A DNA stretch of 44,163 nucleotides from Candidatus Harrisonbacteria bacterium RIFCSPHIGHO2_02_FULL_40_20 (GTDB lineage: Bacteria; Patescibacteriota; Minisyncoccia; UBA6257; WO2-44-18): NCBI GenBank assembly GCA_001818675.1, contig MHJF01000030.1, positions 1 through 44,163 of the forward strand. The letters run 5' to 3'. A program made the position numbers and the translations under genes. This document shows, in pieces, positions 22,898 to 31,862 of this stretch; positions within the stretch are counted from its first letter, which is position 1; the number at the start of each line of letters is the position of its first letter. Below the pieces are notes generated by a model, which saw only the letters and a program-made list of their open reading frames with translations, was not told the origin of the DNA and did no database searches.

Positions 22898-24733
22898 ATG
22901 AAGCTTATTACTCTTAATCTTTTTTGGGCAGTTATTACTTTTATTGTTTTAGCGGTTATCTTCTCTTTTTTTCTTAATACTGGCCCGAAGCCAGAGGCTT
23001 TAACCATTAATGATTTAGTTAGTCGAATTAACGCCGGCGAGGTAACTAAAGTTGTTGTTTCGGGTAATGATTTGAAAGTTACTTTGAGCGGCGATAAGGC
23101 GGCGATTGCTAAAAAAGAATCCGAATCTAGTTTTTCCGATACTCTGGCTAATTTAGGGGTAGACAAGGTAGCGCTTCAAAAAATAGCGCTAGAAATTAAA
23201 GACGAATCCGGCTTTCAATTCTGGATGGGGATATTATTACCGACCATTTTGCCTTTATTAGTGATCGGATTTTTCTTTTGGATTATTTTTCGCCAAGCAA
23301 AAGGAGGCGCTTCGCAGGCCTTCACTTTTGGTAGGGCTAATATCCGTTTATTTGCCCATTCCAAAGACAAGACCACCTTCAAAGATGTTGCCGGTCTAAG
23401 AGAGGCTAAGCAGGAATTAGAAGAGGTGGTAGATTTTTTGAAAAATCCGAAAAAGTTTTTAGAAATTGGAGCGAGAATTCCTCGCGGGGTTCTTTTGATG
23501 GGTTCTCCGGGCACTGGCAAGACTTTATTGGCCAGAGCGGTGGCTGGTGAAGCTAAGGTGCCGTTTTTTCATATTTCGGCTTCAGAATTTGTAGAAATGT
23601 TTGTGGGCGTTGGCGCTTCGCGTACTCGGGATGCTTTTGCTACGGCTAAAAAAGCTGCCCCAGCGATTTTATTTATTGATGAAATTGATGCGGTTGGAAG
23701 AGAGCGCGGCGCTGGTGTTGGCGGAGGACATGACGAACGAGAGCAGACGCTTAATCAAATTTTGGTAGAAATGGACGGATTTGAACGGGATACGCGCCTG
23801 ATTGTTTTAGCCGCTACTAACCGGCCGGATGTTTTAGACTCGGCGCTTTTACGTCCGGGCAGGTTTGATAGAAGGGTGGTGTTAGATATGCCCGACATTA
23901 AAGATCGTGAAGAAATTCTCAAGATTCATTCTAGGGGCAAGGCCTTAGATAAAGATATTGATTTACGCAAGATAGCAGTGCGGACTCCGGGATTTTCTGG
24001 GGCGGATCTGGCTAATGTATTAAATGAAGCGGCAATTTTAGCGGCTCGCAATAATAGCAAAATTATTAAACAAGATAATATTTATGATTCTATTGAGAAA
24101 GTTATGTTGGGTCCGGAACGGCGCGGCAGGGTGATTTCCGACAAGGAAAAAGAAATTGTCGCTTATCATGAGGCTGGCCATGCTTTAGTTGCGGCCGGCT
24201 TAAAAGATGCTGACCCAGTTCATAAAGTTTCTATTATTAGTCGAGGTCAAGCTGGCGGATATACTCTGAAGTTGCCGATTGAAGAAGTCCGCCTTCATAC
24301 TAGTTCTCAATTTTTAGCCGATTTGGCTACAGCGATGGGAGGCTATGTGGCAGAAAAAGAAATGTTTGGAGATATTACCACAGGCGCGTCCAATGATATT
24401 AAGGTGGCTTCGGATTTAGCTAGAAAAATGGTTACTCGATTTGGCATGAGTGAAAAATTGGGGCCGATGACTTTTGGGGAAAGCCACGAGATGGTATTTT
24501 TGGGGAAAGAAATCTCACAAGGCAGAAATTACTCTGAAAAAGTTGCGGCGGACATTGATAAAGAAGTTACTGGATTTATAAACCGAGCTTTTGCGGCTGC
24601 TAAGAAAATAATTAACACGAATAAAAAGGCCTTAGACGCGATTGCAAAAACTTTGATAGAAAAAGAAATTTTAGAACAGGAAGATTTTTATAATATTTTA
24701 AAGCCCTTCAATTTGAAACCCTCGGGGATTTAG
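22898..24733 (+). CDS. ftsH: ATP-dependent zinc metalloprotease FtsH
   Basis: 611 aa. It is a membrane-anchored AAA+ protease that removes damaged membrane and regulatory proteins. Two transmembrane helices (about 5-27 and 107-130) flank a periplasmic segment. Walker A GSPGTGKT starts at residue 202. Walker B is [13 protein letters not shown], the SRH is [20 protein letters not shown], and the zinc site is HEAGH (H424-H428). All catalytic parts are intact, and the C-terminus is shorter than in E. coli. It is likely translated from a leaderless mRNA. Confidence 0.97.
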   Translation: MKLITLNLFWAVITFIVLAVIFSFFLNTGPKPEALTINDLVSRINAGEVTKVVVSGNDLKVTLSGDKAAIAKKESESSFSDTLANLGVDKVALQKIALEIKDESGFQFWMGILLPTILPLLVIGFFFWIIFRQAKGGASQAFTFGRANIRLFAHSKDKTTFKDVAGLREAKQELEEVVDFLKNPKKFLEIGARIPRGVLLMGSPGTGKTLLARAVAGEAKVPFFHISASEFVEMFVGVGASRTRDAFATAKKAAPAILFIDEIDAVGRERGAGVGGGHDEREQTLNQILVEMDGFERDTRLIVLAATNRPDVLDSALLRPGRFDRRVVLDMPDIKDREEILKIHSRGKALDKDIDLRKIAVRTPGFSGADLANVLNEAAILAARNNSKIIKQDNIYDSIEKVMLGPERRGRVISDKEKEIVAYHEAGHALVAAGLKDADPVHKVSIISRGQAGGYTLKLPIEEVRLHTSSQFLADLATAMGGYVAEKEMFGDITTGASNDIKVASDLARKMVTRFGMSEKLGPMTFGESHEMVFLGKEISQGRNYSEKVAADIDKEVTGFINRAFAAAKKIINTNKKALDAIAKTLIEKEILEQEDFYNILKPFNLKPSGI

Positions 24734-24788
24734 GGTAAAATTCTTCTGCTCTTTTAAAAATTCAATATTTTGAATTAGGGAGGAAATT

Positions 24789-25481
24789 TTGTTAAAATTC
24801 CCGATTAAGGCCGTGCTTTTTGATTGCGACGGCACCTTGGTCGATGATTTAAAAGAACATCATCGGATTTGGCCCAAAATTTTCAGAGAGTTCAAATTGG
24901 GGCGTTTTAATACTAGGGCAGGGCGATCCGTTGGGGATTTTTTAAAGCGTAGCGGCCTTTCTAGTATTGAGATTAGAAAATTTTGGAAAAGATTTAATAG
25001 CTTGGAATTTGATATGTCGCCTAAAGCTTTTCGCGGCGTCAATCAGCTGTTAAAAATATTCAAGAAAAAAAAGATTTTGATTGCTATCGTTACCAATCGC
25101 CCGACTGTTTTTAATTATTTAAGTTTTTTAATTCAAGCGGGCCTGGATATATCGCTGGTAGACTATTTTGTGAATCATGATTCTACGCCTTCCTTGGTTA
25201 AACTCTGTCCGAATCAATTTTCTGCTTCGGCGGGAAAGCCCCACTCGGAAATTTTAAAGCCGATTATTAAAATTTTAAAAAAATTGCCTGGATTTCCAGA
25301 ATCGGTTTTAATGGTAGGCGATAGTTGGGCGGATTTGCATTTGGCTCAAAATTGTCATTTTCAGTTTGCCGGCGTTATGAGCGGCTCTATGAAAACTCTT
25401 AAAGGATGGAAGGCGTTTGGGCTTCGGGATCAGGATGTAATTTTCAAGGAGGTTTCCGGATTGATAAAGTTATTTAAGTAA
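24789..25481 (+). CDS. HAD-superfamily phosphatase
   Basis: 230 aa. It starts with TTG (24789), supported by GGAGG 5 nt upstream (24779-24783). HAD motifs: nucleophile D12 and acid D14 (FDCDGT), motif II IVTNRP, Lys in SAGKPHSEI, and VGDSWADL for Mg2+. It resembles phosphoglycolate-phosphatase-like hydrolases with a helical cap. The substrate is unknown. The non-ATG start combined with an SD is unusual among its SD-less neighbours. Confidence 0.85.
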   Translation: MLKFPIKAVLFDCDGTLVDDLKEHHRIWPKIFREFKLGRFNTRAGRSVGDFLKRSGLSSIEIRKFWKRFNSLEFDMSPKAFRGVNQLLKIFKKKKILIAIVTNRPTVFNYLSFLIQAGLDISLVDYFVNHDSTPSLVKLCPNQFSASAGKPHSEILKPIIKILKKLPGFPESVLMVGDSWADLHLAQNCHFQFAGVMSGSMKTLKGWKAFGLRDQDVIFKEVSGLIKLFK

Positions 25482-25510
25482 CCAGCCATTAATGGCTGGT
25501 TTTTTATTTT
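25480..25510 (+). terminator. Terminator of the HAD gene
   Basis: AACCAGCCATT / AATGGCTGGTT (11 bp, no extra loop bases) followed by TTTTATTTTT. It begins on the stop codon. Confidence 0.9.
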
Positions 25511-25512
25511 TG

Positions 25513-25585
25513 TGGGTGCGCCTGGACTCGAACCAGGAACCGTTCGTGTATAAGACGAATGCTCTAACCATTGAGCTACGCACCC
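25513..25585 (-). tRNA. tRNA-Ile (anticodon TAT)
   Basis: Acceptor GGGTGCG/CGCACCC, anticodon stem TTCGT/ACGAA with loop CTTATAC, T arm CCTGG-TTCGAGT-CCAGG, discriminator A, no encoded CCA. The UAU anticodon reads AUA directly instead of the usual lysidine-modified CAU tRNA. Confidence 0.9.
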
Positions 25586-25651
25586 ATTATTTGTTCGTAC
25601 ACTATATTATTATACACATTCGTCAAGCGACGAATATGTTACTATAAAATT

Positions 25652-26701
25652 ATGATTGATAAAAATATCGTTGAATATCTTAATCAATATTCTAAACAAT
25701 ATCCGATTGAAGCTCTTAAAGAACAGCTGAAAAATTCCGGATATTTACCGCAGGATATTGAGGATAGTCTTAACTATATTCAGCAGGGTGGCTTGGCAAC
25801 TCCGGCTGGCGAAGCAGTTTTGACTCCGGGTAAAACTTGGCCATGGTTAAGGATAGTTTTGGCAGGCGGCGCAATAGTCGTGGTGACAGTAACGGGATAT
25901 TTTATTTTTCGCGGTTTTTCTAGACCTGAACAGGCGTCGGTTGGAAATAAGCCGGCAGTTTCTTCGGGAATCAAAAAAGAGGAGACCAAAACGGTTTCTA
26001 CATCACAGCAGGGCATCGAATGCAATCCTTTTGCTGGCCAGAAAGTTTTATCCGCCTCTGCCGATTTAGACGCCACCTATAAAGATGAAGGCTTCCCTTT
26101 ATTTTTAGACCCCGCAAAAGGATTTCCGGAGAATAAGGCTCTCAGTATTGATCCTCTTTATTCTTTAGGGCCTTCTATTTGCGCTAAACATTTTGAAAAC
26201 TCCTCTAATGAAGCCATGGTTTCTATTATTCTTCATGACGGCGATAAAGCGGCGGCAAGAATTATTATGTTGCGGGCAAAGGCCGGAACTTATAATTTTA
26301 GCCCCGAAGATTACGGAGACCCAGGTAGATTAACTCTGAGTATTGTTGATCCGGATAATCCCCTCAAGTCGCCCAATTTATATTTTAAGAGCGGCAGCAT
26401 GACTGTCGGTCCTAATCCGCTTAAACCGAATGAAGAGATGCTGATAAATTTCCGTGGTCTTGGCGGTGTTTTGGGTATAGACGGCACAACCCCGGTGTTT
26501 AGGTTGGATGGCATTATTAAATTCAATTTACCGGCTAAAACGCAGTTAGAAGCCCCAAGTTTTTTGCCTTCTTGTTCGTCTTTGGGCGGTGAACTTTGTT
26601 CCAAAGATAAAGTTTGCGACGCGGTTATTGCCTCTCGCGACAATAATGCTGTTCAAGTTTGCTGCGCCAAAAATTTTTGCGGCGTAAAACAATTGCGTTA
26701 G
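25652..26701 (+). CDS. Membrane-anchored protein with N-terminal helical domain
   Basis: 349 aa from the ATG at 25652 (the frame extends upstream into the tRNA). Residues 1-45 form a helical module (YPIEALKEQLKNSGYLPQDIEDSL) of the kind seen at the N-terminus of many CPR membrane proteins. A transmembrane helix lies at about 67-88. The external part has a C-terminal cysteine cluster (PSCSSLGGELCSKDKVCDA, VCCAKNFCG) likely to form disulfides. No enzyme motif is seen. TATAAA is close to the ATG and there is no SD. Confidence 0.75.
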   Translation: MIDKNIVEYLNQYSKQYPIEALKEQLKNSGYLPQDIEDSLNYIQQGGLATPAGEAVLTPGKTWPWLRIVLAGGAIVVVTVTGYFIFRGFSRPEQASVGNKPAVSSGIKKEETKTVSTSQQGIECNPFAGQKVLSASADLDATYKDEGFPLFLDPAKGFPENKALSIDPLYSLGPSICAKHFENSSNEAMVSIILHDGDKAAARIIMLRAKAGTYNFSPEDYGDPGRLTLSIVDPDNPLKSPNLYFKSGSMTVGPNPLKPNEEMLINFRGLGGVLGIDGTTPVFRLDGIIKFNLPAKTQLEAPSFLPSCSSLGGELCSKDKVCDAVIASRDNNAVQVCCAKNFCGVKQLR

Positions 26702-26744
26702 CGCGTAGAAAGGTTTCTTTCTGAAATAATTCTGAATTTTTATT

Positions 26745-26775
26745 CCGCCTGTAAAATTTACAGGCGGGATTTATT
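26745..26775 (+). terminator. Terminator-like hairpin after the anchored protein gene
   Basis: CCGCCTGTAAA / TTTACAGGCGG is a perfect stem followed by GATTTATTTAAT. Confidence 0.7.
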
Positions 26776-26872
26776 TAATCTATCCTCAGAAATCCACGGC
26801 CGTAAGGCCGGGGAGAGATTCACTTGATTTTTTCTAAGCTATGATATAATATAGACAACCGATTCGAGTAAT

Positions 26873-29023
26873 ATGTTAAAACTTGACTTAGAACTTTCTA
26901 AAATTAGCGGCGTTGGAGAAAAGTTTTTGAAGCGGTTGGATAAGCTGAGTATTAAAACTGTTCGAGATTTGCTTTGGCATTTTCCTTTTCGTTACGAAGA
27001 CTATTCAAAAATAGTTAAAATTGCCGACTTAAAAATTAATCAGCCGGCGACTATTCGCGGCGTAGTGCGCAAAGTGGCGACCCGGCGCACCTGGAAAAGA
27101 AAAATGCTTTTAGTGGAGGCGGTTATTGTTGATGAAACTGGCGGAGTGTCGGCGATCTGGTTTAATCAGCCGTATATCGCGCAGGTTTTAAAGCCGGGCC
27201 GTGAGGCAAATTTCGCGGGTCGGGCAATTTCTAGCCAAGGGAGGGTTTATCTTTCTAACCCGACTTACGAAACTATTAGCAATAGGACTGTGGTTAAGCA
27301 CACTGCTGGTTTGATCCCGATTTATCCGGAAACAAAAAGCTTAACTTCCAGAGGATTGCGATATTTAATAGAGCCTATTTTAAATGGCTTGGAAAAATTA
27401 GAAGACTTTGTTCCCGAAGAAATTTTAGAAGAATATGATTTGCCGGAAGTTAATTCCGCTTTGCATAAAGTTCATTTTCCCCGGACTATGGATCAGGCGG
27501 AAAAGTCGAGAAAAAGATTTGCTTTTGAAGATTTATTTTTGCTGCAGTTAAATAATCTGCGGGTTAAGAGAAGCCTTTTAAAAGAAAAAGCCCCAGCTTT
27601 AAAAATTAACGCCGAGCAATTGGAGGCGATTATTAAAAGTTTGCCCTTTGAATTAACCGGATCTCAAAGAAGGAGTTTGGATGAAATTATTTCTGATTTA
27701 TCTAAATTGCAGCCGATGAATCGTTTATTGCAGGGCGATGTCGGTTCGGGAAAAACCGTAGTCGCCGCGGTGGCGGCCTTTATTTCCGCCTTGAATAATA
27801 AGCAAGCAGCTTTTATGGCGCCAACCGAAGTTTTGGCGCGTCAGCACTATAAGACCTTGATGTCGATTTTTAAAAATCTGGATGTCTCTATCGGGCTTTT
27901 AACTGGCAGCGAGGCCAGGGCTTTTTATAGTGATAATTTAGAAAGCAAAAAAACTAAATTTCAGCTTCTCAAAGAAATTAGCTCCGGCCAAATTAAAGTA
28001 ATCGTTGGAACGCACGCGGTTATTCAGAAATCTATTGTTTTTCAGGATCTGGCGCTGGCGATTATTGATGAACAGCACAGATTTGGCGTAGAACAAAGGG
28101 CGGCTCTAGTTAAAAAAGAATTAAATCCGGGCGAAGAAACCACAATTCATTTTCTTTCTATGGGCGCCACGCCGATACCGAGAACTCTGTCATTAACGCT
28201 TTTTGGAGACTTGGATTTGTCGATTATCGATGAATTGCCCATTGGCCGAAAGCCTATTATAACTAAAATTGTTTCTCCGGCTAATCGGAATAAAGCTTAC
28301 GCTTTTATTCGGGAGCAAATTAAATCTGGCCGGCAAGCTTTTGTAATTTGTCCGCGTATTGTTGCGGCGGAGGTGGAAACAGAAGAAAGCGGAGCAACCA
28401 TCCCTATGATAAAAAAGAGAAAAGATCTTTGGCAGGAAGTTAAAAATGTTACTGAAGAATACGAAAAGCTTTCTCAAAAAGTCTTCCCGGATTTAAAAGT
28501 GGCGATGCTGCACGGAAAATTAAAAAGCCCGGAGAAAGCCGCTATTATGTCGGATTTCGCCGCCGGGAAAACCCATATTTTGGTTTCTACTTCGGTGATT
28601 GAGGTCGGCGTAGATGTGCCTAACGCGACTATAATGATGATTGAGGGCGCTGATCGATTTGGCCTTGCCCAGCTTTATCAGTTTCGGGGGCGGGTTGGCC
28701 GCGCCGAACATCAATCTTATTGTCTTTTATTTACAGATTCGGAAAGCGCCGCCACTCAACAGCGTTTGAACGCCTTAATTAAAGCTAAAAATGGTTTTGA
28801 ATTAGCTGAGATTGATTTAAAGTTAAGGGGCCCCGGTCAATTTTTGGGTGATAAACAAACTGGTTTGCCGGATTTGGCCATGCGTTCGTTAAATAATATT
28901 ATTTTGGTTCGGGAGGCCAGGTCCGCCGCGGTAAAAATTTTGGAACAAGATCAAGAATTGATTTATCACCCCATGCTTGCGGCGCAATTAGGAAGATTTG
29001 AGAAAAATATTCACTTGGAATAA
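26873..29023 (+). CDS. recG: ATP-dependent DNA helicase RecG
   Basis: 716 aa, normal length. It remodels stalled forks and Holliday junctions. The N-terminal wedge/OB domain (SGVGEKFLKRLDKLSIKTVRDLL; VRKVATRRTW) precedes two helicase domains: Walker A GDVGSGKT (288-295), DEQHRFG (D399), SMGATPIPRTLSL, TSVIEVGVDVPNATIM and QFRGRVGRAEHQS. A short charged insertion (MIKKRKDLWQEVKNVTEEYE) lies in domain 2. TATAAT lies about 25 nt upstream; no SD. Confidence 0.96.
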   Translation: MLKLDLELSKISGVGEKFLKRLDKLSIKTVRDLLWHFPFRYEDYSKIVKIADLKINQPATIRGVVRKVATRRTWKRKMLLVEAVIVDETGGVSAIWFNQPYIAQVLKPGREANFAGRAISSQGRVYLSNPTYETISNRTVVKHTAGLIPIYPETKSLTSRGLRYLIEPILNGLEKLEDFVPEEILEEYDLPEVNSALHKVHFPRTMDQAEKSRKRFAFEDLFLLQLNNLRVKRSLLKEKAPALKINAEQLEAIIKSLPFELTGSQRRSLDEIISDLSKLQPMNRLLQGDVGSGKTVVAAVAAFISALNNKQAAFMAPTEVLARQHYKTLMSIFKNLDVSIGLLTGSEARAFYSDNLESKKTKFQLLKEISSGQIKVIVGTHAVIQKSIVFQDLALAIIDEQHRFGVEQRAALVKKELNPGEETTIHFLSMGATPIPRTLSLTLFGDLDLSIIDELPIGRKPIITKIVSPANRNKAYAFIREQIKSGRQAFVICPRIVAAEVETEESGATIPMIKKRKDLWQEVKNVTEEYEKLSQKVFPDLKVAMLHGKLKSPEKAAIMSDFAAGKTHILVSTSVIEVGVDVPNATIMMIEGADRFGLAQLYQFRGRVGRAEHQSYCLLFTDSESAATQQRLNALIKAKNGFELAEIDLKLRGPGQFLGDKQTGLPDLAMRSLNNIILVREARSAAVKILEQDQELIYHPMLAAQLGRFEKNIHLE

Positions 29024-29044
29024 AATTTTATGGCTTTGTCCATT

Positions 29045-29160
29045 GTCATCGTGAGCGACTGCAGGAAGTGCGGCGATCTCACATTAAATTTAATGTAAGA
29101 TTGTTTCGCGGAGTTTACCCCGTCGGAACTCGTAGAGTTTCCATCGGGGCTCGCAATGAC
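29045..29160. repeat. Large REP-like palindromic element
   Basis: GTCATCGTGAG opens and CTCGCAATGAC closes the element. Inside are ACATTAAATTTAATGT (a perfect 16-nt palindrome) and CCCCG..GGAACTC / GAGTTTCC..CGGGG. It belongs with the elements at 6998 and 42999. Confidence 0.7.
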
Positions 29161-29192
29161 GGCAAATATGCTCGCAGTTCCGCTTTGATGTT

Positions 29193-29606
29193 CTAGTAAC
29201 CTATATGATAGAACTGACTTAGGCTGTAAATTCCGGCGCCAAGCGTGGCTAATGTCAGCCCTACAACGAATAAAATTAGATCTAATTCAAAGCCGCCGAT
29301 AAACTTTTGGCCCCTTTTTATTTTCCAAAAAGTGGCCACCGCCATATTAATAGCTAGGAGCAAGGCGGCGATTTGGGTGTAGAGTCCCGCAATAATCGCT
29401 AGGCCGCCGAAAAATTCGACAAAAGCCACGATAGTTCCCCAAAAAGCGCCGGGCTTAAACCCCATCATTTCAAAATTCTGGGAATTAATTTTAAGATTTT
29501 TTATTTTTGGCCAGCCATGAGCAATGAAAATTGCGCCGAAAACCAACCTTAGGCCTAAAAGCGACCAATCGCTGAAAACTAAAAGAAGATTGAGTAAATT
29601 GTCCAT
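29193..29606 (-). CDS. DoxX-family membrane protein
   Basis: 137 aa with four transmembrane helices. The DoxX-like pattern includes LGLRLVFGAIFIAHGWPKI, a Gly-rich VEFFGGLAIIAGLYTQIAA and a final VGLTLATLGAG. Family members are small quinone- or thiol-redox-linked membrane proteins with no agreed reaction. A TATAAT on the minus strand lies near 29645, giving a short leader; no SD. Confidence 0.85.
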   Translation of the reverse strand: MDNLLNLLLVFSDWSLLGLRLVFGAIFIAHGWPKIKNLKINSQNFEMMGFKPGAFWGTIVAFVEFFGGLAIIAGLYTQIAALLLAINMAVATFWKIKRGQKFIGGFELDLILFVVGLTLATLGAGIYSLSQFYHIGY

Positions 29607-29669
29607 AGATATTGGAATTAGGTGACCTTTATAAATATTATATCATAATATATAATAGGCTAAGTTACG

Positions 29670-29742
29670 GTGCCATCGTCTAGCCTGGCCTAGGACGCTG
29701 CCCTTTCACGGCGGAAACTCGGGTTCGAATCCCGATGGCACT
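29670..29742 (+). tRNA. tRNA-Glu (anticodon TTC)
   Basis: Acceptor GTGCCAT/ATGGCAC, anticodon stem CTGCC/GGCGG with loop CTTTCAC, T arm TCGGG-TTCGAAT-CCCGA, discriminator T, no encoded CCA. Confidence 0.92.
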
Positions 29743-29767
29743 ACTTTTAAAAAAGTGGAGGATGAAT

Positions 29768-29884
29768 ATGTTGGACAGAGAGTTTTGGCTTTGTTGTTTA
29801 GCTTTAAATTTCAATGGCAGCTTGGGAATTTTATTTGGACTTGACTTATATTATGAATCTGGTATTATGACACCAGCATTTTAG
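29768..29884 (+). CDS. Possible 38-aa small protein
   Basis: GGAGG (29757-29761) lies 6 nt before the ATG. The product MLDREFWLCCLALNFNGSLG... is hydrophobic in the middle and ends ESGIMTPAF. It lies between tRNA-Glu and the 70-aa gene. The next gene's promoter is inside it, which may mean the ORF is spurious. Confidence 0.4.
   Translation: MLDREFWLCCLALNFNGSLGILFGLDLYYESGIMTPAF
29841..29868 (+). promoter_or_regulatory. Promoter of the 70-aa gene
   Basis: TTGACT (29841-29846), a 16-nt spacer and TATTAT (29863-29868), giving a leader of about 40 nt. Confidence 0.75.
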
Positions 29885-29915
29885 ATTCCTCAACCCACAG
29901 TAAAAGGAGGCTAAT

Positions 29916-30128
29916 ATGGCTACGGCCTATTGTACGCGTACGGAGCTCTTGCGTAAGTTGGTTGGTAGGACAGTGAAGGATGTGCGGTTTGCTAGCAACG
30001 GCGAAGATATCATTTTTGATTTTGAAGGCGGAGTTACTGCGTATTTCTTGCGAGATCATCCTTTGGTGGGAGAACGAGGTATGGTGGTGCGTTTAGAAAA
30101 GCCGGGTCATTTTGTGGAATACATTTAG
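29916..30128 (+). CDS. Small orphan soluble protein
   Basis: 70 aa. AGGAGG lies 5 nt before the ATG. The sequence (LLRKLVGRTVKDVRFASNGEDIIFDFEGGVTAYFL) suggests a small beta-rich fold. The gene is a complete unit with a near-consensus promoter, SD and strong terminator. Family not recognised. Confidence 0.7.
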   Translation: MATAYCTRTELLRKLVGRTVKDVRFASNGEDIIFDFEGGVTAYFLRDHPLVGERGMVVRLEKPGHFVEYI

Positions 30129-30140
30129 CTTAAGGAGTAT

Positions 30141-30185
30141 AACCCGCCAAAATTTTCTTCGGAAAAATTTGGCGGGTTTTTATTT
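30141..30185 (+). terminator. Strong terminator of the 70-aa gene
   Basis: AACCCGCCAAAATTTTC-TTCG-GAAAAATTTGGCGGGTT has a tetraloop and is followed by TTTATTT. Confidence 0.93.
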
Positions 30186-30265
30186 GAAAAATTGCTGTTA
30201 TTAAGTTAGACTGTTTTCAGTTCTAAAAAGTTCTAAAAGTTTTTTGAAAAAAGAAAGGCATTCTT

Positions 30266-31798
30266 ATGAGGCGAGCGTATCCAGCGTTGATTTTTTGCGC
30301 GTTATTATTTTGCGGATGCGTTGCTCCATTGGCGCCGTACAATCTATTGGTGCGTTGGGGTTCGGATGAGCCGCTTAAGGACCGGCTGGAAAAGTCCCGC
30401 AAGCTGATTGAGGATCGTAAAAAACAAGCTTATTCTTTTACGCTTGCGGAAAAGGCGGCAATTTTTGAGGCTGAACGCGATTTTTTTCGCCTGCCAGAAC
30501 CTTTTGAGTTTTTTACCGTAAGGATGCTGAATAAAGAAACCGCAGATAAAATTTCCACCTCCCCCTCTTTTATTAGCGAGAATTTGGTGATGCTGGCTTT
30601 TAAATACTCGGCGACCAAAGACTTAGAGTCTATTAAGGAGGCGTCGCGGCTTTTAGAGATGTTGTTATGGGTTGATGATTATTTTGGGAAAAAAGGACAA
30701 TGGCCTGCCGACCTCCATATTACCCAAGAGCCAATTTTTGAGGTCGTAAAGAAAAAATTAATTTATATGGGCTATGGGCCGTATGGCCATCTTTATTTTT
30801 CAGATGACGCGCACGGCAATACGGTGTCGCCGCATTTTTTAGGTGCCTATTTGTCGTATCGATTATTTGACGATCTTAAGATTCGTAAGCAATCAGTAGA
30901 AATTATCCGGCGTAATATTAATTATTTGTTGGATGAGGGGTTTGTTTTAAAGAAATTGAATGGCGAGCCGACTACTCATGGCGGTCTTAGCGGAAATGAA
31001 TATTTTGGGTTTGCTAAGAATGCTTTGGTGGCCCGTTTGATGTTTCTAGAAGTAGCGCGAACTGTTCTTGAGAAAGAAAGGGAAATAGGCGATCTAAAGT
31101 TATTGAACCGAATTCGTAAAGATTTGGATAAACTGTATAAAGATGAAGTTCCGGAGGGATTAGAAAGAATAGGCCCCCATTTTGGTAATCTTTGGTTTAG
31201 CACGCCATCCAGCAATGGCCGGGTTTTCCGAAATTTTTACCTTCTTATTTTAGCCGCGGGAAATCGGGAAAAGAGCGGCAGCTATTGGAAGGCTTTTCAA
31301 TATCAATGGATTCAGTTTCGGGAAGACCATAATCCCTTTTTGTCTTTTCTTTATTTTTCTTTAGTACCGGCAGACCAGTGGGAATTTAAAGATCAGCGGG
31401 CAAAAGCTATGGCGTTGGAATATCTGAAAAGCGTGCCTTTGGATCGAGACGATCGGGAGATTCTGAATTCATTTTTTGGGAAAGATGATGGCGTGGATAT
31501 TGATATCTTTCCGAGAGTTTATAAGTTTAAATTGCATCCGAAAAATAAAATTCCTTTGCCCATTTACTGCCGGGGAGTTGTGAGAAATGAATGGAGCAAC
31601 GAACCTTATCGCCTTAATGAAAATCTTGGTAAGAATGGATCTAATCTCTGTACCCCAATAGATTTCCTCACCGCTTATTATTTGGGGCTGGTTTCGGGAT
31701 TTATTCCGATTGGAGAACAAAAAGTGGATATGGACAAGGTAGAAAAATATTTAAAAGAAGCCCTGCCTGTTTTTGAAAAGTATCGCTATAAGCAATAA
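30266..31798 (+). CDS. Large lipoprotein of unknown function
   Basis: 510 aa. The N-terminus MRRAYPALIFCALLFCGC ends in a lipobox (LLFCGC), so Cys18 is probably lipidated and the protein sits on the outer face of the membrane. The rest is largely helical and rich in charged and aromatic residues, with notable EDHNPFLSFLYFSLVPADQW and HGGLSGNEYFGFAKNALVAR, and looks like a helical-repeat or toroid domain. No catalytic motif was recognised. AAAGG lies upstream of the ATG, with TTGAAA-17-TAGACT at about 30184. A terminator follows. Confidence 0.8.
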   Translation: MRRAYPALIFCALLFCGCVAPLAPYNLLVRWGSDEPLKDRLEKSRKLIEDRKKQAYSFTLAEKAAIFEAERDFFRLPEPFEFFTVRMLNKETADKISTSPSFISENLVMLAFKYSATKDLESIKEASRLLEMLLWVDDYFGKKGQWPADLHITQEPIFEVVKKKLIYMGYGPYGHLYFSDDAHGNTVSPHFLGAYLSYRLFDDLKIRKQSVEIIRRNINYLLDEGFVLKKLNGEPTTHGGLSGNEYFGFAKNALVARLMFLEVARTVLEKEREIGDLKLLNRIRKDLDKLYKDEVPEGLERIGPHFGNLWFSTPSSNGRVFRNFYLLILAAGNREKSGSYWKAFQYQWIQFREDHNPFLSFLYFSLVPADQWEFKDQRAKAMALEYLKSVPLDRDDREILNSFFGKDDGVDIDIFPRVYKFKLHPKNKIPLPIYCRGVVRNEWSNEPYRLNENLGKNGSNLCTPIDFLTAYYLGLVSGFIPIGEQKVDMDKVEKYLKEALPVFEKYRYKQ

Positions 31799-31803
31799 AA
31801 TTG

Positions 31804-31838
31804 CCGAGCGCATAAAAGTTATGCGCTCGGTTTTATGT
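31804..31838 (+). terminator. Terminator of the lipoprotein gene
   Basis: CCGAGCGCATAA / TATGCGCTCGG stem followed by TTTTATG. Confidence 0.92.
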
Positions 31839-31862
31839 TATGATAAATTTTGAAACAAATTT

